Part shown: positions 31,324 through 37,895 of the stretch, piece by piece
How positions within the stretch are numbered: position 1 is the stretch's first letter
How the letters are laid out: each line of letters begins with the position of its first letter
Source: an uncultured Oscillospiraceae bacterium
GTDB lineage: Bacteria; Bacillota; Clostridia; Oscillospirales; Oscillospiraceae
Assembly (NCBI GenBank): GCA_900764755.1
Contig: CAAFPE010000111.1
Coordinates: forward strand, 1 to 37,895
Reading direction: 5' to 3'
DNA: 37,895 bases
The notes under the pieces: generated by a model
Database searches by the model: none
What the model saw: the letters and a program-made list of their open reading frames with translations, nothing else
What the model was told of the DNA's origin: nothing
Program-made: the position numbers and the translations under genes

Positions 31324-31368
31324 CCCCGGGGCGCGCGGGGGGCGGTCCAGGCCGCCTCCCGCCCGGGG
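31324..31368 (+). terminator. GC-rich stem-loop after hfq
   Basis: CCCCGGG (31324-31330) pairs with CCCGGGG (31362-31368), and inner GGGGCGG with CCGCCTCCC, giving a long imperfect stem just past the hfq stop. No T run follows, so its role as terminator is uncertain. Confidence 0.4.
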
Positions 31369-31445
31369 ACCCATGAGCTCTGCCCCCGCCCGGCGGGGCC
31401 GGAGCTGATGGGCCCCATGGATTTCAAGAGAAAGAGAGAACTGCC

Positions 31446-32714
31446 ATGAAACAAGGGAAAGCCCTGATCACCTTTGTAATGGTCCTGCTGGCGGCCGCCC
31501 TGACGTGCTATCTGGGCTACTATGTGTGGGATACCCTTCAGGAGCCCTTCACCACTACATACACCTATGAGTACGAGCTCAATGACAGCGTGGAGGCCGA
31601 GGGCCTCATCGTCCGCCGGGAGCAGGTGCTCCCCGGGGCCCAGGGGATCCTGGACATCACCCGGGGCGAGGGAGAGCAGGTTGGTCTGGGCCAGCAGGTG
31701 GGTCTGGTCTATCGGGACGACCAGGCTCAGCTGGCCCAGGAGCAGCAGGAGTCCCTGCGGATGGAGCTGATCCAGCTCCGGTACGCCATCGGCCAGGGCG
31801 GGGATGCCGCCTCGGCAGCCAGGGTGGATGAGGACATCCTTCGGGCCCTGGTGGCCTTGCGCAGCTCCGCCGCCCTGGACGATTACAGCAGGCTGGAGGA
31901 CCAGGTGCTGGAGGTGAAAAGCAGTGTGCTGCGCCGGGAGTATGCCTATGGCGCAGATCTGAGCGCAGTGGATCTGGCTGCCCGTCTCAATGAGATGACT
32001 GCCCAATATGAGGCGCTGCGGGCCCAGAACTATGCAGCTGTCACCCGGATCACCGCTCCGGTATCCGGCACGTTTTCCGCTCTGGTGGATGGCTATGAGA
32101 CTCTGATCGACCTGGACTCCGCCCTCCAGCTGACCCCGGAGGGGCTGGCCGGCCTGATGAAGCAGCCCCCGGAATCCGACCGCACCGCAGCGGGAAAACT
32201 CATCACCTCCAACCGATGGCAGTTTGCCGCCCTGGTCAGTCAGGAGGAGGGGGAGCGGCTGGCGCGGGAGAGCCGCGTGATCCTCCGCTTTGCCAGCGAC
32301 TTCACCCAGGACATCCCCATGGAGGTGGTTCGGGTGGGGGAGCCGGAGAATGGACAGTCGGTGGTGGTGCTGTCCACTGACCGCTGCCTGGAGCAGACCA
32401 CCCTGCTGCGCCGCCAGACGGCGGAGCTGATCTTTGACAGCCGAACCGGCCTGCGGGTGCCCAAGGGGGCAGTGCGCATGATCGACGGGACACAGACCGA
32501 CGAGGAGACTGGCGAGACCACCCAGTACAGCACCCTAGGCGTCTATGTGGTAACGGCGGGCCGGGCGGAGTTCAAGCCTGTGGAGATCCTGGCCGAGGGG
32601 GACGAGTTCTATGTGGTCCGCTCAGTAAACCAGGACCGGAAGGCCCTGCGGGCCGGGGATGAGGTGGTCATCCAGGGCACCGGCCTGTACGATGGAAAGC
32701 TGCTGGAGTTTTGA
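31446..32714 (+). CDS. HlyD-like membrane-anchored protein
   Basis: 422 residues: one N-terminal transmembrane helix (about 7-29), then a barrel-sandwich/lipoyl-like segment (VEAEGLIVRREQVL...GEQVGLGQQVGLVY), a helical coiled stretch (about 90-190) and a second half-motif ITAPVSGTFSALVDGYE, followed by beta-rich domains. This is the layout of membrane-fusion proteins, but there is no ABC transporter gene beside it. It sits upstream of yggS-sepF-divIVA, so an envelope or division role is possible (inference). ATG at 31446, weak purine-rich site upstream. Confidence 0.7.
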   Translation: MKQGKALITFVMVLLAAALTCYLGYYVWDTLQEPFTTTYTYEYELNDSVEAEGLIVRREQVLPGAQGILDITRGEGEQVGLGQQVGLVYRDDQAQLAQEQQESLRMELIQLRYAIGQGGDAASAARVDEDILRALVALRSSAALDDYSRLEDQVLEVKSSVLRREYAYGADLSAVDLAARLNEMTAQYEALRAQNYAAVTRITAPVSGTFSALVDGYETLIDLDSALQLTPEGLAGLMKQPPESDRTAAGKLITSNRWQFAALVSQEEGERLARESRVILRFASDFTQDIPMEVVRVGEPENGQSVVVLSTDRCLEQTTLLRRQTAELIFDSRTGLRVPKGAVRMIDGTQTDEETGETTQYSTLGVYVVTAGRAEFKPVEILAEGDEFYVVRSVNQDRKALRAGDEVVIQGTGLYDGKLLEF

Positions 32715-32773
32715 CGGGGGGCGCCCCGTCGGAGACACCTTCAGAGACAGAAACACAGAAAGAGGGAGTGGAA

Positions 32774-33481
32774 ATGTCCATTCAAGAGCACGTCAATACA
32801 GTCAAAGAGACCATCGCCGCTGCCGCCCTGGCGGCGGGGCGGGACCCGGGGGACATCACCCTGTGTGCCGCCACCAAGGTGCAGACGGACGACACCATCC
32901 GCCAGGCCATTGCCGCGGGGATCACGGTGTGCGGCGAGAACCGGGTCCAGGAGCTCACTGCGCACCTGGCCGCCAACGCCTATGCCGGAGCCCAGGTCCA
33001 TTTTATCGGACACCTCCAGACCAACAAGGTCAAGCAGGTGGTGGGAAAGGCGGCACTGATCCACTCGGTGGACTCCCAGCGGCTGCTTCAGGCCATCGAA
33101 AACCAGGCAGGTAAGCTGGGACTGGTGCAGGACATCCTGCTGGAGGTCAACATCGCCGGAGAGGAGAGCAAGGGCGGCTGTACGCCCCAGGAGGCAGAGG
33201 CGCTGGCCGCCTTGGCGGCGGGCATGGACCATGTGCGCCTGCGGGGGCTGATGGCCATTCCTCCGGTCTCTCCGGAACCGGGAGCCAACCGCCCGTTTTT
33301 TGCAGCCATGCGCCAGCTTTTTGTTGACATAAAGGGAAAAATGGCCCATAATCAAGATGATATGGATTGCCTGTCCATGGGCATGAGCGGGGACTACGCC
33401 GACGCCATCGCCGAAGGCTCCACGCTGGTACGGGTGGGGACTGCCCTGTTTGGTCCCCGTCCCCCCATGACACGGCAATAA
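32774..33481 (+). CDS. yggS: YggS-family PLP homeostasis protein
   Basis: 235-residue pyridoxal-phosphate-binding protein (PLPBP) of the alanine-racemase N-terminal barrel fold; keeps PLP balance, no enzyme reaction known. The PLP lysine is K35 in CAATKVQTD, with HFIGHLQTNK, VNIAGEESKGG and LSMGMSGDYADAIAEGST. ATG at 32774 follows GGGAG; an upstream start would overlap the HlyD-like gene. It is part of the conserved yggS-sepF-divIVA order of Gram-positive division clusters. Note that it keeps the lysine that the racemase-like protein at 19808-20875 has lost. Confidence 0.92.
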   Translation: MSIQEHVNTVKETIAAAALAAGRDPGDITLCAATKVQTDDTIRQAIAAGITVCGENRVQELTAHLAANAYAGAQVHFIGHLQTNKVKQVVGKAALIHSVDSQRLLQAIENQAGKLGLVQDILLEVNIAGEESKGGCTPQEAEALAALAAGMDHVRLRGLMAIPPVSPEPGANRPFFAAMRQLFVDIKGKMAHNQDDMDCLSMGMSGDYADAIAEGSTLVRVGTALFGPRPPMTRQ

Positions 33482-33517
33482 GGTCCGTGTATACTTCCTG
33501 AGAAAGAGGGTTTCATA

Positions 33518-34003
33518 ATGGGATTTTTGGACGAGTTTAAGCGGCTGGCCCACCCCTACGAGGATGAGGAAGAGGACGACTTCGAGGACGACTTTGATGC
33601 CTCTCCCCGTCCCATCGAGCGCCGGGAGCGGGAGCGCGTGTCCCGGAATGAGCCGGCCTACTCCAGCCCTGTCATGGACGAGCTGGAGGCCCGCCGGAGC
33701 AACAAGGTAGTCAACATCCGGGCTGCCACTCAGCTCCAGGTGGTGCTGGTCAAGCCAGAGCGCTTTGAGAACGCCAGTGAGATCGCCGACCATCTGCGGG
33801 AGAAGCGCACGGTGGTGCTGAACCTGGAGTCCACCAATAAGGAGATCGCCCGCCGCCTGCTGGACTTCCTTTCCGGCGTGGCCTATGCCAACGAGGGCAA
33901 GATCAAAAAGGTGGCCATCTCCACCTATATTATCACCCCCTACAACGTGGACATCCTGGGGGACCTGATCGACGAGCTGGAGAATAACGGGCTCTACTTT
34001 TAA
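33518..34003 (+). CDS. sepF: Cell division protein SepF
   Basis: 161 residues. N-terminal amphipathic membrane-binding helix (MGFLDEFKRLAHPY), an acidic/charged linker (about 15-60) and the C-terminal SepF domain (VVNIRAATQLQVVLVKPERFENASEIADHL; VAYANEGKIKKV; TYIITPYNVDILGD). It bundles FtsZ filaments and anchors them to the membrane. ATG at 33518 has AGAGGG upstream. Followed 12 bases later by the next gene. Confidence 0.95.
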   Translation: MGFLDEFKRLAHPYEDEEEDDFEDDFDASPRPIERRERERVSRNEPAYSSPVMDELEARRSNKVVNIRAATQLQVVLVKPERFENASEIADHLREKRTVVLNLESTNKEIARRLLDFLSGVAYANEGKIKKVAISTYIITPYNVDILGDLIDELENNGLYF

Positions 34004-34015
34004 GTGGAGGTCCCC

Positions 34016-35209
34016 ATGAAGAAAAAATACCTGGCCCCGGCCGCAGCTGCTGCGGCGGCACTGGGCCTGCTGGCGGCCGCCCTTCTGTGGTACGGGCGGA
34101 GCCAGGCATTCCGGGCAGTGTTTCCCTTGTCTGGCTCGGTAGAGGTATCCTGTCAAGCCCAGTGGACGCCGGAAGATGGGCAGGGCTATGCCAAAAACCT
34201 GACCGGAGAACAGGTCGGCCAGGTACTGGGTGCTCTGAAGGAGCAGCAGTTCCGCCGACGGTATGGGGATCTTCTGCCCTGGGGCGGGAAGGGGGCGGTG
34301 ACCTCCTCCATGGAGGACAGCCTGCTGCTCACCTTCCGGGACCGGAGCGGCGCTTCCTGCGAGCTGCTGTTCCTGGGGGACCGGATATGGGTCCACGACC
34401 TGGAGCAGGACCGGAGGGCCAGCTACGCCCTCTCCGGCGGTCAGACCTTCCAGGCGGAGCTGACCCGCGGCGTCTATGAGTTGGTGCGTCCCAAGGCAGA
34501 GACCGTGGGGACAGTGTACGCAGATCTGAATGGGGACGGCTCTGATGAGACGGTGCGGCTGTGCGTCGAAGAGACGGTAGAGCCTGACGAGAGCGGAATT
34601 CCCCTGGTCACTGGTGAGGCAGCTCTGCGCCCTTATCACATGGAGACAGAGGTGGACGGCCGGACGGTGACCTGCCCCCTTGGGGACGTGGGAGAGCGGT
34701 ACGAAGGGGTGGAGCGCCTGTTCGTCACTGCAGACCGTTCCGGTGCGCCGGTGATCGTGGCCGGACTGCCGGCGGAGAGAGAGACCGGAGAACTGGCGGT
34801 ATACGCCCTCTCCTGGGAGCCCGGGACAGGCTCCTTCATCCGGCTGGAGGCGCCCAGGTACTCCATCCAGGGCCTCCTGGAGGGGACGACGGCCCATGTG
34901 GTGGTGCCGGAGACTGGAAACGCGGAGGACCTGGATCTGAACTGGTGGCTGTCCCGGCAGAATGTCCAGACAGTTCCTGGAATAGATCGTGCAGCCCAGC
35001 AGCCTGGAGCCCCAGAACAGGCCGGCGGGATCTGCGTGGTGGGACCGGCGGAGCAGGGGATCCGGGTGGCCCAGCCCCTGTGGAACCGGGACCAGACAGT
35101 CAAAATGGGCTGGCTGGTGACCCAGGTGACTTGGATGAATGGAGCACCGACGGTAGTCAGCCAGTATTTTGACTGGCTGGCCGGAGCTGCGGAAGATGTG
35201 CTGCGCTGA
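34016..35209 (+). CDS. Secreted or membrane-anchored protein of unknown function
   Basis: 397 residues with an N-terminal positive charge and alanine/leucine-rich segment (about 5-25), a signal anchor or signal peptide. The rest is predicted to be exported. A DLNGDGSDE calcium-loop-like motif (about residue 170) resembles FG-GAP/VCBS repeats. No cysteine-lipobox is evident. ATG at 34016 follows GTGGAGGT; it begins 12 bases after the sepF stop. I do not recognise the family. Location between sepF and divIVA suggests a surface role tied to division (inference). Confidence 0.6.
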   Translation: MKKKYLAPAAAAAAALGLLAAALLWYGRSQAFRAVFPLSGSVEVSCQAQWTPEDGQGYAKNLTGEQVGQVLGALKEQQFRRRYGDLLPWGGKGAVTSSMEDSLLLTFRDRSGASCELLFLGDRIWVHDLEQDRRASYALSGGQTFQAELTRGVYELVRPKAETVGTVYADLNGDGSDETVRLCVEETVEPDESGIPLVTGEAALRPYHMETEVDGRTVTCPLGDVGERYEGVERLFVTADRSGAPVIVAGLPAERETGELAVYALSWEPGTGSFIRLEAPRYSIQGLLEGTTAHVVVPETGNAEDLDLNWWLSRQNVQTVPGIDRAAQQPGAPEQAGGICVVGPAEQGIRVAQPLWNRDQTVKMGWLVTQVTWMNGAPTVVSQYFDWLAGAAEDVLR

Positions 35210-35240
35210 GACCGGCGCTTTGATTAGGAGGTAATGAACG

Positions 35241-35966
35241 ATGCTGACCCCTCAGGAGGTTTCCGAGCGCGCCTTTCCCAAGGCGTCCTTTGGCGGATAT
35301 AATATGTCCCAGGTGGATGAGTTCCTGGACGTGCTGACCGAGGATTACAGTGCCCTGTACAGCGAAAACGCGGTGCTGAAAAGCAAAATGAAGGTGCTGG
35401 TGGAGAAGGTGGAGGAGTACCGCTCTACCGAGGAGGCCATGCGGAAGGCCCTGATGACCGCCCAGCGTATGGCGGACGACCTGGTAAAGGAAGCCGAGCA
35501 GAAGCGGGACCAGATCCTTCAGGAGGCCGCCGAGGAGGCCCAGAAAAAGGTGGACTCCATCCGCCAGGAGGCGGAGGCAGAGCAGTTCCGCCTGGCCGCA
35601 GCTCAGAAGGAGACTGCAAGCTATGTGGCTAAGGTGAAGGCCCTCCATGCCCAGGCCCAGGCCTATCTGGATCAGTTGGACCAGCTGGTCCCTGCTGCCC
35701 CCGACCAGCGGGAGGAGAAGGTGGAGGAGACCGTCTCCGACATCGATGACAGCGTCCAGCGCCTGGTAGCCCAGGCCATGGCAGAGGCTGCCGCAGAGAA
35801 CGAGAAGGCCCGCCAGGCTGAGGAGAGCCAGGCTGCCGGAGACCTGTCCGACACCGCTGAGTTCCCCGCCCAGAAGGCCCCTGCGGAGGAGGACGAGGAT
35901 CTGGAAAAGACCACCCGGATCGACTTTGGAGAGCTTCAGTTCGGCCGGGACTATGAAATCAAATAG
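35241..35966 (+). CDS. divIVA: Division/septum-site protein DivIVA
   Basis: 241 residues. N-terminal lipid-binding domain (LTPQEVSERAFPKASFGGYN, VDEFLD), then a long coiled coil (about 35-150) and an acidic linker, ending in the C-terminal motif IDFGELQFGRDYEIK. It localises to curved membrane at septa and poles and recruits partners. ATG at 35241 has AGGAGG upstream. The last gene of the rightward block; a small hairpin (GACGCC-N6-GGCGTC, 35976-35993) follows. Confidence 0.93.
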   Translation: MLTPQEVSERAFPKASFGGYNMSQVDEFLDVLTEDYSALYSENAVLKSKMKVLVEKVEEYRSTEEAMRKALMTAQRMADDLVKEAEQKRDQILQEAAEEAQKKVDSIRQEAEAEQFRLAAAQKETASYVAKVKALHAQAQAYLDQLDQLVPAAPDQREEKVEETVSDIDDSVQRLVAQAMAEAAAENEKARQAEESQAAGDLSDTAEFPAQKAPAEEDEDLEKTTRIDFGELQFGRDYEIK

Positions 35967-36086
35967 TTCTATTTAGACGCCTCCTCCGGCGTCGCCGGGG
36001 ACGAATCCCCCCTGCTCCCTGATAAAGCGAGCAGGGTGTACCATTTCAGATCGGAAGAGTATCCGCTTGGCCTCTGTACACAGGTG

Positions 36087-36413
36087 TCAGGGCTCCTCCC
36101 GGAGCTCGTCCAGCAGGCGGGCTGCGCCATAGCGCAGACACCGCTGGAGCCGCCGCTCTCCCCGCTTGATGGTGCGCGATACGGTGGACTTATCCACCCC
36201 CATCTGTTCCCCAATCTCCCGCATATTATAGCCCTCTGCATAGTACAGAAGAAGCGCTTTCCGTTGCTTCTCTGTGACATCCTCCCGCAGGGCCCGGATC
36301 AGGTTGTGTCGGAGGCGGCTGATCTCCCGGCTGTTGTCCGCCGCCATCTGCCGGGAGTAGACTGCCATATCCGCAGCGTACAGCTTGCCACGCCTATATC
36401 GTGTATTTGACAT
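36087..36413 (-). CDS. Small sigma-70 region 4-like regulator
   Basis: 108 residues: an N-terminal helical part (YAADMAVYSRQMAADNSREISRLRH) and a sigma region 4 helix-turn-helix (TEKQRKALLLYYAEGYNMREIGEQMGVDKSTVSRTIKRGERRLQRC). No region 2, so it is not a full sigma factor; such proteins act as activators or partner with a separate region 2 protein. ATG at 36413 overlaps the upstream gene by 20 bases. Third gene of a minus-strand cassette. Confidence 0.75.
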   Translation of the reverse strand: MSNTRYRRGKLYAADMAVYSRQMAADNSREISRLRHNLIRALREDVTEKQRKALLLYYAEGYNMREIGEQMGVDKSTVSRTIKRGERRLQRCLRYGAARLLDELREEP

Positions 36414-36627
36414 TCCGGCGGTACCCCCTCTCGTAATAGCGTTCGGTGAGCACCGCCAGCTCCCGGGCCTCCCGAAGCATGGTAGACAGCATCCGGATCC
36501 GCTCTGACAGCAGACAGCGCTCATCTTCATTTTCCGTCCTGTCCAGCACCGCCTGGAGCTGGCAGATGCGGAAATCCAGTGCCCTGGCATGGGCACGGTA
36601 TTCCACAGACAGTTCTTGCAAGGTCAT
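36394..36627 (-). CDS. Small helical protein of unknown function
   Basis: 77 residues, highly charged and helical throughout (ALDFRICQLQAVLDRTENEDER, LLSERIRMLSTMLREARELAVL), ending with a basic tail (YYERGYRRNVKYTI). ATG at 36627 has GAGGAGGAA 7-9 bases upstream and overlaps the stop of the preceding zinc-ribbon frame (ATGA). It overlaps the sigma-like gene. It may be a partner of the sigma-like protein. Confidence 0.65.
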   Translation of the reverse strand: MTLQELSVEYRAHARALDFRICQLQAVLDRTENEDERCLLSERIRMLSTMLREARELAVLTERYYERGYRRNVKYTI

Positions 36628-36797
36628 TGTGTGTATTCCTCCTCTTGTTCTACCTCCCGCCGCCTGCGGCCGCCCCGGCGCTCCGCTGCACAGCGGGCAC
36701 AGAGGATACAGCCATTCCGCCGGATCATGGGATCCAATTGGTACAGTTCACTGCCGCACCGGGCGCACAGTGCGGCAGGAGCAGCCAGCTGGACATC
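36624..36797 (-). CDS. Small zinc-ribbon protein
   Basis: 57 residues from ATG at 36797. Two CxxC pairs (CARCGSEL and CILCARC) form a likely zinc ribbon, followed by a very basic tail (ERRGGRRRREVEQEEEYTQ). In-frame GTG codons at 36827 and 36851 would extend it to 67 or 75 residues; none has a well-spaced ribosome site, so the start is open. Its TGA overlaps the next ATG (ATGA). First gene of the cassette. Confidence 0.55.
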   Translation of the reverse strand, partial: DVQLAAPAALCARCGSELYQLDPMIRRNGCILCARCAAERRGGRRRREVEQEEEYTQ

Positions 36798-36864
36798 CCT
36801 GAGGGGCGGGAGCAGGCCGGAGACACATTCGTATCCCGTGAGTCAGACACTCCTTTCTTCTCTC

Positions 36865-36947
36865 CCGGCTAAAGCCGGGGCTCTCAGCTTGGGTCTGTGG
36901 GCCTTTTCTGCGCCCCATCCCCGAACAAGGACAGAGGCGCAGAAAAG
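36865..36947 (-). other. Hairpins upstream of the zinc-ribbon/sigma cassette
   Basis: A 12-base inverted repeat (CTTTTCTGCGCC at 36903-36914, its complement at 36936-36947) and a CCCGGC-TAAA-GCCGGG hairpin (36865-36880) lie in the leader of the leftward cassette. They could be operators or structured leader RNA. No promoter I would trust is visible on that strand. Confidence 0.45.
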
Positions 36948-36994
36948 AGAACTCTGGGGCTTATAAAATAAAATGAAAAAAATCAAGATAGCTA

Positions 36995-37023
36995 TTGACA
37001 AGTTAGGCTTTCTCTGTTAGAAT
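36995..37023 (+). promoter_or_regulatory. Promoter of the tRNA genes
   Basis: -35 TTGACA (36995-37000), 17-base spacer, -10 TAGAAT (37018-37023), about 25 bases before tRNA-Thr. Confidence 0.8.
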
Positions 37024-37054
37024 AACACCTGCTGTTGGACAGCACTCTTGATGC

Positions 37055-37130
37055 GCTGGTGTAGCTCAGTCGGTAGAGCAGCTGATTTGTAATCAGCAGG
37101 TCGGGGGTTCGAATCCGTCCACCAGCTCCA
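37055..37130 (+). tRNA. tRNA-Thr (anticodon TGT)
   Basis: A complete 76-base cloverleaf: acceptor GCTGGTG/CACCAGC, D arm TAGCTCAGTCGGTAGAGC, anticodon stem CTGAT/ATCAG with loop containing TGT, T arm GGTTCGAATCC, and encoded CCA. Decodes ACA and other ACN codons. Confidence 0.95.
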
Positions 37131-37141
37131 CAATTTCATAT

Positions 37142-37226
37142 GGAGGAGTTCCCGAGTGGCCAAAGGGGGCAGACTGTAAATCTGTTGCGTTTCGCTTCGG
37201 TGGTTCGAATCCCCCCTCCTCCACCA
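37142..37226 (+). tRNA. tRNA-Tyr (anticodon GTA)
   Basis: An 85-base class II tRNA: acceptor GGAGGAG/CTCCTCC, anticodon loop CTGTAAA, long variable arm (TTGCGTTTCGCTTCGG region), T arm GGTTCGAATCC, and encoded CCA. 11 bases after tRNA-Thr, so cotranscribed. Confidence 0.95.
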
Positions 37227-37228
37227 TG

Positions 37229-37264
37229 TCAGAGCAAGCGTCCGTCGTTTGCTCTGACTTTTTT
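37229..37264 (+). terminator. Terminator of the tRNA operon
   Basis: TCAGAGCAA (37229-37237) pairs with TTGCTCTGA (37249-37257) and a T run follows. The right arm can instead pair with 37268-37279 (see findings). Confidence 0.85.
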
Positions 37265-37274
37265 ATGAAAAGTC

Positions 37275-37365
37275 AGAGCGCACTCATTTTGCTGCTCCTC
37301 CTTTCTAAATCACAGCCGCTACGCTGGGTTGTGATTTGGCGTCGCCGCTTTGCGGCGTTTTTTTG
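37275..37365 (+). ncRNA. Candidate structured RNA, unit 1
   Basis: A segment CTCATTTTGCTGCTCCTC, a hairpin AAATCACA...TGTGATTT with loop containing GCTACGCTGG, then a terminator hairpin CGCCGC-TTT-GCGGCG (37343-37357) and seven T. Unit 2 shares the layout with different stem sequences. Confidence 0.4.
37343..37364 (+). terminator. Terminator closing RNA unit 1
   Basis: A 6-bp GC stem, CGCCGC with GCGGCG, loop TTT, followed by seven T. Confidence 0.8.
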
Positions 37366-37460
37366 TTTTTCAGAAATATCCCTTTCACCGTCCTTTGCAG
37401 TTCGTCGCAAGCGCCATATCACTTACAACGAGTTTTCATGCACCGCATCAAAGTTCATCT

Positions 37461-37547
37461 CGCGCTCATTCTGCCGCTCCTCGCTTCCGAACCGGATTCG
37501 CTCCGCTGGATCCTGGTTCGGACCCACCTCTTCGCAGTGGTTTTTGT
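37461..37547 (+). ncRNA. Candidate structured RNA, unit 2
   Basis: CTCATTCTGCCGCTCCTC, a hairpin CCGAACC...GGTTCGG with loop containing GCTCCGCTGG, then a CCAC...GTGG hairpin and TTTTT. The stems differ from unit 1 but pair within themselves, a compensatory pattern. Confidence 0.4.
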
Positions 37548-37723
37548 ATTATCGTGCGCGGGAGGAGAGCGGCTTAAGGCAACCTGTGCAGAAAGCGGTG
37601 GACCCAAACAGGATCGCCGGTTTCTTCGTTTGTTTTCAGTGGGGGCAGTTGTCGGCTTCTTTCCAGCGCGCCGGTGGCGGAGTGGCTTAGGAGGGGGAGA
37701 CGGACGGCGGCCGATTGAGAGAA

Positions 37724-37761
37724 AGAGCCGTAAATAGAACGCACGTTCTATTTACGGCTCT
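37724..37761 (-). ncRNA. Possible short hairpin RNA
   Basis: A perfect 17-bp stem (37724-37740 with 37745-37761, 4-base loop) starts at the predicted transcription start of the leftward promoter at 37762-37790; on the minus strand it is followed by TTTCTCTC. No protein gene follows leftward. It may be a short RNA or an attenuator. Confidence 0.45.
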
Positions 37762-37790
37762 ACTATACCGCGAAACCGCGTTCTTGTCAA
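37762..37790 (-). promoter_or_regulatory. Strong leftward promoter before the 17-bp hairpin
   Basis: On the minus strand: -35 TTGACA (plus 37785-37790), 17-base spacer containing CGCGG-TTT-CGCG, -10 TATAGT (plus 37762-37767). Confidence 0.75.
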
Positions 37791-37863
37791 GGGGGAATTT
37801 GGCAGTTTCTAAAAAATTATGTCTACTGCCGCTCCATCCGCTCCCTAGGTGCTGCATCAAAAC

Positions 37864-37895
37864 GCGCGCCCCCTTCCCCGTGGAAGGGGGGGCGC
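37864..37895. terminator. GC-rich hairpin at the right edge
   Basis: GCGCCCCCTTCC and GGAAGGGGGGGCGC pair around CCGT. The window ends here, so any T run and the strand it serves cannot be seen. Confidence 0.4.

Larger units (their letters stand above)
37227..37895. other. Gene-free region with structured-RNA features
   Basis: No credible protein gene. It holds the tRNA terminator, two related hairpin-hairpin-T-run units (37275-37365 and 37461-37547), a leftward promoter with a long hairpin (37724-37790) and a GC-rich hairpin at the very end (37864-37895). Confidence 0.6.

Noticed and set aside
36048..36059. AGATCGGAAGAG, identical to the start of a common sequencing adapter
   Set aside because: The match stops after 12 bases and the flanks read on normally between two genes, so a chance match is more likely than adapter carry-over.
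37668..37710. tRNA-Leu-like start (GGTGGCGGAGTGGCTTAG)
   Set aside because: No anticodon arm, T arm or matching acceptor end follows, so it is at most a fragment.

Overview
The window looks like chromosomal DNA from a high-GC, Gram-positive, gut-type Clostridia, most likely the Oscillospiraceae (Flavonifractor/Pseudoflavonifractor/Lawsonibacter-like). The signs are sepF and divIVA, a glmU-prs-pth block like the Bacillus gcaD-prs-spoVC order, a mutS...mutL-miaA-hfq block, vegetative -35/-10 promoters with 17-base spacers, tRNA genes that encode CCA, and dispersed palindromes starting GTAGGGGC. The genus is an inference. The sequence itself only shows the gene content and base composition.

Layout. 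1-226: left edge with an outward promoter and a terminator. 227-5389 (minus): a catabolic operon of an NhaC-type carrier, a D-2-hydroxyacid dehydrogenase, a DapA-family lyase and a P5C dehydrogenase with a one-base frameshift. A divergent LysR regulator lies at 5608-6510. 6949-9968: proC-proB-proA. 10133-14043: HD-domain hydrolase, a GlmU acetyltransferase half, prs, pth, trmO. 14174-20875 (minus): a HAD phosphatase, then a cell-wall-related cluster of a MurE-type ligase fused to an amino-acid-kinase-like domain, an aspartate/glutamate racemase, a flavin-binding protein, a D-aspartate-ligase homologue, and an alanine-racemase-like protein without its catalytic residues. 21207-22619: miaB. 22634-23202: a small divergent XRE regulator module with a paired operator. 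23203-24009: a gene-free cluster of palindromic repeats. 24010-31313: mutS, an ATPase, a membrane protein, mutL, miaA, hfq. 31446-35966: a HlyD-like protein, yggS, sepF, a lipoprotein-like unknown, divIVA. 36087-36797 (minus): a three-gene overlapping cassette ending in a sigma region 4 protein. 37055-37226: tRNA-Thr and tRNA-Tyr. 37227-37895: no protein gene, but several strong RNA hairpins.

How the genes work together. The best candidate for an unusual system is the minus-strand cluster at 15003-20961. The racemase could make D-aspartate, the ATP-grasp protein could attach it to a peptidoglycan side chain, and the adjacent MurE is of the streptococcal (L-lysine-adding) type rather than the meso-DAP type. 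Together they suggest a lysine/D-aspartate cross-bridge pathway with two extra, apparently catalytically degenerate proteins or domains. A second theme is proline and hydroxyproline: the catabolic operon at the left contains the same three enzyme families that handle the last steps of mammalian 4-hydroxyproline breakdown and sits next to the proline biosynthesis genes. The right half is mostly housekeeping (mismatch repair, tRNA modification, division).
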